DNA of 44,053 nucleotides, taken from positions 11,545-55,597 of the forward strand of contig JAHFBW010000001.1 in NCBI GenBank assembly GCA_023249845.1. Reading direction: 5' to 3'. The DNA comes from Candidatus Eiseniibacteriota bacterium (GTDB taxonomy: Bacteria; Eisenbacteria; RBG-16-71-46). Position 1 is the stretch's first letter. Every line of letters begins with the position of its first letter. The position numbers were made by a program, and so were the translations under genes. Positions 27,765-35,992 of this stretch are shown in pieces. The notes below the pieces were generated by a model. That model had not been told where the DNA came from. It worked only from the letters and a program-made list of their open reading frames with translations, and ran no database searches.

Positions 27765-28526
27765 TCAGTAGACGAGCGACCAGCTGGCCTTCAAGCTCCA
27801 CAGCGTCTCGCTGTCCTCACCGGTCCCGAACGTCGGGTTCACGATGCCCGACTGGCCCTGCAGCCGCGCGGCTCGCGCCTCGATGCCGATGACGTGGCGG
27901 TCGTCGATCGCCGAATGGAAACCCACCGTCACATGGGCGCCGCCGGTCGTGTACGTGTTGTACTCGCCGCCGGTCCGATACTTCTTGCGGAAGTAGAATC
28001 CTCCGCCCACGCCCACGTAGGGACGCGCCGCAGACTTCCAACGGAAGTGGCGCTGGAACTCGGCAGTGAACGGCACGGCGATGTCCACCTGGTTCGCGAA
28101 GTGCCCCACGACGTCGTGCCCAACGCCGGCCGCGAACGCGTAGCGATTGCTCATCATGTGCTGGTAGCCGACGCCGTAGCCCACGAACCCCTGCCCCGAG
28201 AGGTCACCCGAGCGCTTGGCGTAGCCGAAGCGCAGCGACAGCCAGTTGGCGCCCTGTGCCAGCACGCCATCCTCCTTGCGCCGATCCTCGTAGGGCTTCG
28301 TCGGCGTTCTGGGCTTCGCCGGCTTCGGCGACTTCGCGGGCTTGCCGGCGGAGACGGGCGTCGCGGTGGTATCCGCCGGCGCTGCGCTGCTGTCGGCGGG
28401 CGCGGACTGGGCCCGCGCGGAGGACAGCCACAGGCCCGAGATCAGCGCGAACGCGGCCACGACCGAGGCGGAGCGCCGCAGGTTCGCTTCGGACTGGTTC
28501 ACCCGAGACTCCTTTCGACACGACAT
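27765..28526 (-). CDS. Outer-membrane beta-barrel protein with Pro/Lys-rich linker
   Basis: Signal sequence SASVVAAFALISGLWLSSARAQ; KPAKSPKPAKPRTPTKP linker; beta-barrel YGVGYQHMMSNRYAFAAGVGHDV..., C-term LWSLKASWSLVY. Confidence 0.75.
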   Translation of the reverse strand: MSCRKESRVNQSEANLRRSASVVAAFALISGLWLSSARAQSAPADSSAAPADTTATPVSAGKPAKSPKPAKPRTPTKPYEDRRKEDGVLAQGANWLSLRFGYAKRSGDLSGQGFVGYGVGYQHMMSNRYAFAAGVGHDVVGHFANQVDIAVPFTAEFQRHFRWKSAARPYVGVGGGFYFRKKYRTGGEYNTYTTGGAHVTVGFHSAIDDRHVIGIEARAARLQGQSGIVNPTFGTGEDSETLWSLKASWSLVY

Positions 28527-28762
28527 GGCCCGGTCGGGGCGCGATGGCGAGCGACGCGGGCGTGTCGCGGCCGCAGCTCGGCGGCCCCGGCACGCGGACA
28601 GGCAGGGCAACCTAACAGAGGCGCGAGTCGCGCCGCAATCATGCACGAGGCTCGCAACGGGCTTCGCGAGCCAGTCGGAAACTCCGCTCCTGGAGCGACT
28701 TGGCGTATGCTGGCCGCGCGGTGGCGTGTTCACCGTCGGATGGACGATCACCGGAGGAACCC

Positions 28763-29329
28763 ATGAGCACGGCCGCGTCGGGGCTTCGCTCCCCCATGTT
28801 GGCGCAACTCATTGGCGAGCTGGATCGGATCGAGCCACGTACGCGGGTCGCGGTGACGGGGCTGCCCGAATCCAAGTTCAACGAGGTGCCCCCCGACGGC
28901 GGCTGGAGCGTGGCGCAGGTGTTCGAGCACTTGTGCATCGCCAACCGCTCGTACCTGGATGGGCCACTGCCCACGGCGGTCGCGAAGGCGCGGGAGCGCG
29001 GCCCGTCGCAGCGTGCGTGGCGGCCGAGCTTCATGGGCGGCTGGCTCACCCGGATGCTCATCGAGGGCGCGAAGGCCGTGCCCACGCCGCGGCTCTACCG
29101 CGTCTCGCATCCCGTCCGACCGACCGTCGTGGACGACTTCCTGCGCTCCGTGGCCGAGACCCGGAAGTTGGTGCTCGAGGCCGACGGCTGCGACTTGAGC
29201 GTCGGACTCGCCTCGCCGGCGTCGCCGCTCTTCCGGATGAACCTGGGCGACGCGTTCCGGATCATCGTCGTGCACGCCCACCGCCACATCGCGCAAGCCG
29301 AGCGCACGCGGCGCGCGGTGGGCATGTAG
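28763..29329 (+). CDS. DinB-like superfamily protein
   Basis: GGWSVAQVFEHLCIANRSY and HAHRHIAQAER, matching the conserved His pattern of DinB folds. Confidence 0.85.
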   Translation: MSTAASGLRSPMLAQLIGELDRIEPRTRVAVTGLPESKFNEVPPDGGWSVAQVFEHLCIANRSYLDGPLPTAVAKARERGPSQRAWRPSFMGGWLTRMLIEGAKAVPTPRLYRVSHPVRPTVVDDFLRSVAETRKLVLEADGCDLSVGLASPASPLFRMNLGDAFRIIVVHAHRHIAQAERTRRAVGM

Positions 29330-29376
29330 CGGAACACCGGTTCCCCTCCGTCCCGCGTGTTGCTACCTTCGCCGCC

Positions 29377-29895
29377 ATGCGACGTGCCCGTCCCGCGCGC
29401 GCCCTCGTGGGCTGCGCGCCCCTGGTCCTGCTCCCCATCGCGCTGGTCTCGTGCAGCGGCGAGAAGCCAGCGTCCGAGCTGTCGTTCGAGACGCTGCCGG
29501 ATACCGTTGGGCTCTCGCAGGGCACACCCGTGCTCGAGCGCTTCGAGCCCTATCGCATGGCGAACGGGGCGGTTCGCGTGACCGGGCGTGCGCGGTTGCC
29601 GGATGGCACGCAGCTTCAGGTCGCTATCAAAGAACCGGACGGCGCGGTGTCGGTGGCCATGGCGCACACCGTCGTGAAGGACTTCCAATTCGAGACGCCA
29701 CCGCTTCTCGGTGAGCGCGGCCCGTTGCCCCAGGGCCGCTACCGCTTCGAGGTGCTCGTCAACTTCAACTCCGACTGGCAGTCGCCGGACGTGTTGCGCG
29801 CCGTTTCGGGCGGGAAGGCCCTGCGCGGCCCCGGGATCACGCGCGCCAAGAACGGCGACCCGACCCTGTTCATCGTGCGTGAGGCTCGCCTGTGA
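29377..29895 (+). CDS. Hypothetical lipoprotein
   Basis: Lipobox-like LPIALVSC followed by SGEKP. Confidence 0.7.
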   Translation: MRRARPARALVGCAPLVLLPIALVSCSGEKPASELSFETLPDTVGLSQGTPVLERFEPYRMANGAVRVTGRARLPDGTQLQVAIKEPDGAVSVAMAHTVVKDFQFETPPLLGERGPLPQGRYRFEVLVNFNSDWQSPDVLRAVSGGKALRGPGITRAKNGDPTLFIVREARL

Positions 29896-31172
29896 GCGCT
29901 GCGCGCCGAGTCCGGCCGCCCGCGCTCCGCTATCGCCCCGCGCGCCGAACGGACATCGAGACGCTCGTGGACCTGTCGCTGCGCGCGTACCGCGTCTCGA
30001 GCGCGGAGGCGCGCCGCGAGTTCTTCAGCGACCACCCACGATTCGGGCTGCGCGACGTGCGCGTCGGCGAGCTGGACGGCGAACTCGTCGCCTACCTCGT
30101 GCTCTACCCGCTGCAGGCGTGGGTGCGCGGTGCTCGGCTGCCGCTTGTCGGCATCGGGTCCGTTGCCGTGTCGCCCGAACATCGCCGGCGCGGCGTCGCC
30201 GACGCGCTGATCCGCGCGGCTCTTCGTGAGATGCGCCAGCGCGGCGACGCGCTCAGCATGCTCTACGCGTTCCGTGGCGAGTTCTACCGCCGGTTCGGCT
30301 GGGGGCTGGTCGAGACCCCCACCCTGCTCTCCGTTCCACCCGCGCTGCTGCCGGCCTCTGACGAGGCTCGACGCGTGCGCCGGCTGCGCATGCCGGACCG
30401 GCCGCTCGTGCAGGAGCTCTACGATCGTCACGCCAAGGAGCGCGGCCACTTCGCGATCGCGCGGAAGCCCGAGTGGTGGGAACGCCGGCTGTGGGGTTAC
30501 GAGGGCGAGTGGGTCGTGTACGAGAAGCGCCGCGGCCAGATCGAGGGCTACCTGCACGTGCAGGTGGACAGCGGGGACGGCCCGTGGAAGCTGGTGCTCA
30601 CGGTGAACGAGTACGTGGCGAACACGCCCGACGCGCACCGCGGGCTCACCGGCTACCTGCACGGCCTGCGCGACCAGGCGGTGGAAGTCGTCATGTCGAC
30701 GTCGCCCGACGCGCCGTGGGCGGCGCAGTTCGCCGACGCCGCGAACCTGCGCGGCGACATGAAGATGGGCGTGGTGCGGAGCGCTGGACATGCCGGCTAC
30801 GGCGCCATGCTCCGCCTGGTGGACGTCAAGGCCGCGCTCGAGGAGCTGCCAGTGTCGCGGGAGGCGCGCGGCGAGATCGTACTGGAAGTGAAGGACGACG
30901 TGCTGCCACAGAACGAACGCGCCTGGCGCGTACACGCGCGCGACGGCCGGCTCAAGCTGCGCGCGGAGACGGCGCGTCATGCCGCGGGACGCGACCGGCT
31001 GCCGCGACTCGTCGCGAACGCCGAGACGCTCGCGATCCTCGCTGCCGGAGCGCTGAGCCCGGTCGTGGCCGCTGAGAGTGGCCTTCTCGAGAACGTGCGC
31101 GGTGCGGCCGAACTCGCGGAACCATGGTTCCGCGCCCGGCCCGTGTTCCTGTTGCCGATGAACGCATTCTGA
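29892..31172 (+). CDS. GNAT acetyltransferase, Eis-like
   Basis: LPLVGIGSVAVSPEHRRRGVADALIRAAL acetyl-CoA loop; Eis-like length and C-terminal SCP2-like region; GTGA overlap. Confidence 0.85.
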   Translation: MSAARRVRPPALRYRPARRTDIETLVDLSLRAYRVSSAEARREFFSDHPRFGLRDVRVGELDGELVAYLVLYPLQAWVRGARLPLVGIGSVAVSPEHRRRGVADALIRAALREMRQRGDALSMLYAFRGEFYRRFGWGLVETPTLLSVPPALLPASDEARRVRRLRMPDRPLVQELYDRHAKERGHFAIARKPEWWERRLWGYEGEWVVYEKRRGQIEGYLHVQVDSGDGPWKLVLTVNEYVANTPDAHRGLTGYLHGLRDQAVEVVMSTSPDAPWAAQFADAANLRGDMKMGVVRSAGHAGYGAMLRLVDVKAALEELPVSREARGEIVLEVKDDVLPQNERAWRVHARDGRLKLRAETARHAAGRDRLPRLVANAETLAILAAGALSPVVAAESGLLENVRGAAELAEPWFRARPVFLLPMNAF

Positions 31173-31217
31173 TACCTGGTCCCGGCGCGTCTTGCGCCGG
31201 CTTCGAAAGGCCCTCGC

Positions 31218-31661
31218 TTGCCGCACGCCGACCGCTGGACCATCGTTTCGCCGCTCCGCCCGCGCTTTCGCGACACCGACGCGATGGGCCACATCAACAA
31301 CGCGGTCTACGTCACCTACCTCGAGGTGGCGCGACAGGACTACTGGCGCGCGTTCAAGCAGGATGACAACTACCGCGTCGTGCCGTTCATCCTTGCGCAC
31401 GTGACCATCAATTTTCGCTCGGAGGCGCTCGTGAATGAGACGCTCGAACTCTGCATCCGCTGTTCGCACGTGAGCACCAGGTCATTCGGCTTCGACTACG
31501 TCATCCGCGAAGCGAAGACGCAGCGTCTCGTGGTCGAGGCGCACACCGTGCAGGTGTTTTACGACTACGCGAAGAAGTCGAGCATGCCGTGCCCGGACGA
31601 CATGCGCGCGCGGCTCGAGGCGTTCGAGGGACGGCCGCTCGCGCGTGAGGTGCGCTCGTGA
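31218..31661 (+). CDS. Acyl-CoA thioesterase (4HBT/YbgC-like)
   Basis: RFRDTDAMGHINNAVYVTYLEVARQDYW hot-dog signature; TTG start. Confidence 0.9.
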   Translation: MPHADRWTIVSPLRPRFRDTDAMGHINNAVYVTYLEVARQDYWRAFKQDDNYRVVPFILAHVTINFRSEALVNETLELCIRCSHVSTRSFGFDYVIREAKTQRLVVEAHTVQVFYDYAKKSSMPCPDDMRARLEAFEGRPLAREVRS

Positions 31662-31975
31662 GCGCGCGGCGTGGGAGTCGCGCCGGGAAGCTGTCGCGGC
31701 GACGGTTCGTGTCGCTGCTCGCGGTGTCATCCGCGGCGGTGATCGCAGACCCGGCCGCGGCCGCGAAGGTGGTGCCCGCGACCCGCCGGAAGCCTGTCGC
31801 GGGCCCGACGGCAAAACCGCTGCCGGCCGTTGGGGCAGCCGACCAGAAGGAGTTCGAGCGCCAGCGTGCCAACACCCTCGGCGCGCTCAAGGTGATCCGG
31901 GCGTACAAGCTGCCGCCCGGCGGCGACCTGCCGGTGGTGTTCCGGCCGCTGCCCAATCCTCGCCGGAGCCGCTGA
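31658..31975 (+). CDS. Small Tat-signal protein preceding amidase
   Basis: GTGA overlap; SRRRFVSLLAVSSAAVIADPAAA twin-arginine-like leader. Confidence 0.65.
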   Translation: MSARRGSRAGKLSRRRFVSLLAVSSAAVIADPAAAAKVVPATRRKPVAGPTAKPLPAVGAADQKEFERQRANTLGALKVIRAYKLPPGGDLPVVFRPLPNPRRSR

Positions 31976-31976
31976 C

Positions 31977-33380
31977 ATGTTGCTCGACGACCTGTGGTTC
32001 GCGACCATCGACGAGCTCTCGCTCGAGCTGCGCGCCGGCCGGCTCTCGCCTATCGAACTCACGCGCGGCTTCCTCGATCGCATCGCGCGTCTGAACGAGC
32101 GCTACAACGCGTTCGAGCACGTCACGCGCGAGTTGGCGATGGAGCAGGCGGCGCGCGCCGCCGCCGAGTTGCACGCGAACAAGTGGCGGGGGCCCCTGCA
32201 CGGCATTCCGTACGCGGCGAAAGACCTGTTCGACACCCGCGGCGTCCCGACCGCGTGGGGCACGTCGTTCCTGCGCGACCGCGTGCCTGACACGAACGCC
32301 ACGGTGGTGGACCGGCTCGAGGCCGCAGGTGCGATCCTGCTCGGCAAGACCGCGATGGTGGAGTTCGCGGGCTGCCTCGGCTACCGCTACGCGAACGCTT
32401 CCGCGAGCGGGCCCGGGCGCAATCCATGGGACCCATCACGCTGGACGGGCGGTTCGTCTTCCGGCTCCGGCGCCGCTGTCGCGGCCGGGCTGGCCACGTT
32501 CGCGCTCGGCACTGAGACGTGGGGCTCGATCCTGTGCCCGTCCGCGTTCTGCGGGCTCACCGGCATCCGGCCCACGTACGGGCTGGTCTCACGCGCCGGC
32601 GGCATGGTTGGCGCCTACACGTTCGACAAAGTGGGTCCGCTCGCGCGCTCGGCGTCCGATTGCCGAACGGTGCTCTCGGCGATCGCCGGGGCCGATCTGC
32701 GCGATTCCTCCGCTCACGACAGTGCGGTGCGGCTCACGCGCGGCGCCGCGAAGCCGGTTCGTTCGCTCAAGGCCGCGCTGGTGCCGCTGGATTGGTCCAA
32801 GGTGGGCGAACCTGAGGTGAGGGCGGCGTTCGAGGCTGCCGCGGCCGAGCTGCGTGCGGCGGGATTGTCGATGGAAACGGCAGCACTGCCCGAGGGCCCC
32901 GCGTCCGAGGTGTCGGGGCTTCTGATCGGCGTCGAAGCGCTCGCGTCGTTCGAGATGTTCCTGGACGACGGGCGCGTGCGGCGGCTCGCCGACCGCATGG
33001 CGCCACGTCAGCGCGAGCTCGCCGAGCCCATCACCGGTGCCGACACAGTGAAGGCGATGCGCGTGCGCGAGTCGCTGCAGCGCGAGATGCGCGACTTCTT
33101 CACGCGCTTCGACGTGATCGTGACGCCCAACTTCATGAGTGTGGCACCGCCAGTCGATCAGGACCTGAACGAAGCGCTCCCCTACGGCGATCCGGTGGGT
33201 GCGCTCGCGGCCGCATGCGGCCTGCCCGGACTGGCGCTGCCGGCCGGCACGGGCAAGGCCGGCATGCCGGCGGGGTTCCAGCTCGTGGCAGCGCCATTCG
33301 AGGAAGCCACGTTGTTCGACCTGGGTGAGCGCTACCAGGCGCGAACTGTGCACCACCGCAAGCATCCGGCGATCGTTTGA
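31977..33380 (+). CDS. Amidase (amidase signature family)
   Basis: GIPYAAKDLFDTRGVPTAWGT and GGSSSGSGAAVAAGLATFALGTETWGSI catalytic signature. Confidence 0.94.
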   Translation: MLLDDLWFATIDELSLELRAGRLSPIELTRGFLDRIARLNERYNAFEHVTRELAMEQAARAAAELHANKWRGPLHGIPYAAKDLFDTRGVPTAWGTSFLRDRVPDTNATVVDRLEAAGAILLGKTAMVEFAGCLGYRYANASASGPGRNPWDPSRWTGGSSSGSGAAVAAGLATFALGTETWGSILCPSAFCGLTGIRPTYGLVSRAGGMVGAYTFDKVGPLARSASDCRTVLSAIAGADLRDSSAHDSAVRLTRGAAKPVRSLKAALVPLDWSKVGEPEVRAAFEAAAAELRAAGLSMETAALPEGPASEVSGLLIGVEALASFEMFLDDGRVRRLADRMAPRQRELAEPITGADTVKAMRVRESLQREMRDFFTRFDVIVTPNFMSVAPPVDQDLNEALPYGDPVGALAAACGLPGLALPAGTGKAGMPAGFQLVAAPFEEATLFDLGERYQARTVHHRKHPAIV

Positions 33381-33439
33381 GCGCTTGAGCGATTGCTCAA
33401 GGCGTCGCGCGGTGGGGGCGAGGGGGATCCCGAGGCGCC

Positions 33440-33590
33440 GAGCGGTGGGTGAGGGGGACCGCGATCGGGGCCAGCCGCGCGCAGGCCGAAGGCCAGGATG
33501 GCCGGAGGCCGTCGCGCGCGACAGGTCGGGCCGGCCCTGGACGGGCCGGCCCGCCCGTTGGCCCCGATCGCGGTCCCCCTCACCCGCCGC
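33440..33590. repeat. Intergenic palindromic element B
   Basis: Perfect 27-bp inverted repeat 33447-33473 / 33559-33585 (gggtgagggggaccgcgatcggggcca) with inner hairpin gggccggccc...gggccggccc; homologous to element A. Confidence 0.9.
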
Positions 33591-33598
33591 GACACCGC

Positions 33599-33664
33599 CG
33601 CGATGACTCCGCGATGACTCCGCGATGACTCCGCGACGACTCTACGACAACTCCGCGAATGCTC
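33599..33664. repeat. 11-bp tandem repeat, 6 units (cgcgatgactc)n
   Basis: Three identical cgcgatgactc units, then cgcgacgactc, tacgacaactc, cgcgaatgctc, ending at the stop codon of the minus-strand gene. Confidence 0.92.
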
Positions 33665-35906
33665 AGCGCGGCACGTTCCGCCGGGGGATCCGCCACGCTT
33701 TCTGCAGCACCCAGTCCAGAATCGCGAGCTGCTGCTCGCGGCGCCAGTACCAGAGCTGGAATCCGCTGTATACCTGAATCTGACCGCCGAACCCGCCATA
33801 GTACACGGTCATGATCGGCCGCTGCGCGCCGAACTGTCCGCCCACGGATTCGTATAGCGTGTCGAGCACGGACTCCTCGCGCTTGATGCCCGGGCTCGGG
33901 TCGCGGTCCTCGATCATGTTGTTCGGCTTCGTGATCCCATCGCCGATGTGCGCGGTCTGGTAGAAGTCGGAGAGGCCGATGCGGTTCGGGGCGTAGACCG
34001 CGATGGGGTCGGTGTCCACGCCCTTCTCGAACAGGTAGTCGGGGAGCCCGGTGTAGTCCATCGGGCTCGTGCTCCGGCCGATCGGGTGCGGCGGCGCCGT
34101 GGCCTGAGCCATGGATTTCGCCGAGATCTCCGAGCGCCAGCCGAACACGTCGTACATGAATCGGCCCGGTACCAGTTCTCCGTCGGTCTGGGAATACACG
34201 TCCGCCGGGGGCGCTTTCTCCCAGTTGATCTGCAGCGCCGTCGCCGTGCCGCCGCCGAACATCCACAGCTGGCCGCCCTGGCCGATCCAGGTGCCGATCG
34301 GGTTGCTGCGTCCGGGAAGCGTGAGCCAACGCAACTCCGACATGGGCTCCACCGTCGAGAACGGATCGTTGATGAAGCGCGCGCTCTTGTTGTCCGTGTA
34401 CCAGACGACGTGCCGGTAGCGGGACAGCCGCTGAAGCGTGAGCGTGCCCTGCGGCAGGAACCGCGTGCCGAGTGTGTCGTAGTCGTAGCCGCTGAAGATA
34501 CCCGTCGGGGACAGCGTGCCGGTGGGATAGCACTTCCACGGCACGCCACCCTTCGCGAAGAAGAACGTGTCCAGCTCGGCCGCGGTGGGCCACACGCCGC
34601 GTGGCCGATCCACGCAGCCGCCCGTCACGGGCCGGTCACCGGAGAGCCTCGTGTCGTCCACGAAAAGCAATTCCTTGTCGAACACGGCGCGCACGACGGC
34701 GAACTGCACCACGGCGAGACTCGTCTGCTGGTTGTTGTCGGTGGCCTCGATGTACAGCGTGTGCGTCTCGCTGTTGTTCGCGGGGTTGAACGGTGGGAGA
34801 TCGACACCCAGTGTGAGGGGCGACGAGCGGCTCCAGCGGTCGAACTGCGCGTTCTCGTCGTCGCGCGGGGTGTTGTTGCCGACATTGCCGTCGAGCATCC
34901 AGCGATAGCCGGCCACATAGCCGCCAGCCGGCGTGGTGCCGAACCAATTGAACCGAACGGGCTTCCCGGCCGGGGCCTCGGTGTGAATGAACGAGGCGGG
35001 GTCGAGCGAGTAGCCGCCGGAACCGAGCGAGTAATAGAAGCTCTCGTTGTACACCGTCATCTTGGGCCCGAGCAGCCCGGCGTAGTTGACGTCGAACAGC
35101 AGCATGTTGACGTCCTGGTTGAACACCGGCGAGTAGGCACCGACCTCATCGAACGCAACCACGATCGCCATGTAGCGCCGTTTCGGGACCAGGTCTCGGA
35201 TATCCACGGCGGTGGTGTCGCCGCCCACCGAGTCCCATTCACTGAAGTCCGGTGCATAGCGCCGGCGCAGCGAGTCCGGGTTCGTGAGCATTTGCAGCCA
35301 GTCGAACTCGGTGCTGGCGTCGTTGAAGATCTTGAACTTGTACTTGACCGGCTTGTTCGTTCCGCGGCCATCGGGGTCGTTGCCAGTCCACCCGAGTCGG
35401 AACGACGGACCGAATGTGGGCTGGAAGAAGTGGTTGATCGGCGGCTGGATGATCTGCACGGTCGGTGCGATGGTGAACGACGTGAGCGACCGCCACACGG
35501 GAGGCGATATGGCGCCGCGGTCGTCCACGGCCTCCAGCACGATCGTGTGGTAGCCCTCGGCCGTCTGGTCGGTGGTCGTGTCCACGTGGTCCGCGTGGAA
35601 CAGGAATGACTGCCGGTTCTCGAGCGTGCGCACCCACGTCGTTTCGGCATTGGGGGCCGTGGGCGGATCCACGGCGTAGCGGAAGTAGTCCACGCGCCCG
35701 TCCACGTCGTAACCCGCCCAGCGCAGCTCGTAGCCATAGAAGAACGGCTGGTTCACCGACACCGGCGCCTGCGTCACCTCGATCGTCGGGCGCACGTTCG
35801 GCAGCACTGGCAGCGGCTCGACCGAGCATCCGGCGAGCCCCGATCCAGCTAGCCATGAGATCGCCAGCACGGCCGCGCGCGCGCGGCCCAGGCGGACCAC
35901 GGACAT
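33663..35906 (-). CDS. Large lipoprotein, Ig-like N-terminal region plus possible GATase1/ThuA-like C-terminal region
   Basis: Lipobox LAGSGLAGC; Ig-like segments (PTIEVTQAPVSVNQPFFYGYELRWAGYDVDGRVDYFRYAVD); C-terminal RHVVWYTDNKS...WIGQGGQLWMFGGG. Confidence 0.75.
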   Translation of the reverse strand: MSVVRLGRARAAVLAISWLAGSGLAGCSVEPLPVLPNVRPTIEVTQAPVSVNQPFFYGYELRWAGYDVDGRVDYFRYAVDPPTAPNAETTWVRTLENRQSFLFHADHVDTTTDQTAEGYHTIVLEAVDDRGAISPPVWRSLTSFTIAPTVQIIQPPINHFFQPTFGPSFRLGWTGNDPDGRGTNKPVKYKFKIFNDASTEFDWLQMLTNPDSLRRRYAPDFSEWDSVGGDTTAVDIRDLVPKRRYMAIVVAFDEVGAYSPVFNQDVNMLLFDVNYAGLLGPKMTVYNESFYYSLGSGGYSLDPASFIHTEAPAGKPVRFNWFGTTPAGGYVAGYRWMLDGNVGNNTPRDDENAQFDRWSRSSPLTLGVDLPPFNPANNSETHTLYIEATDNNQQTSLAVVQFAVVRAVFDKELLFVDDTRLSGDRPVTGGCVDRPRGVWPTAAELDTFFFAKGGVPWKCYPTGTLSPTGIFSGYDYDTLGTRFLPQGTLTLQRLSRYRHVVWYTDNKSARFINDPFSTVEPMSELRWLTLPGRSNPIGTWIGQGGQLWMFGGGTATALQINWEKAPPADVYSQTDGELVPGRFMYDVFGWRSEISAKSMAQATAPPHPIGRSTSPMDYTGLPDYLFEKGVDTDPIAVYAPNRIGLSDFYQTAHIGDGITKPNNMIEDRDPSPGIKREESVLDTLYESVGGQFGAQRPIMTVYYGGFGGQIQVYSGFQLWYWRREQQLAILDWVLQKAWRIPRRNVPR

Positions 35907-35992
35907 CGAGCCTCCGGGACCACGGTGACGGGACGGTCCAGCAATCATAGAACAGCCGCCCAGCACGCGAATAGAGGCTCCGCGCGGCTGGA

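Noticed and set aside
33599-33664. CRISPR array
   Set aside because: 11-bp head-to-tail units without spacers; simple tandem repeat.
33948-35609. 553-codon plus-strand ORF opposite the large lipoprotein
   Set aside because: Shadow ORF of a high-GC gene with no recognisable domain.
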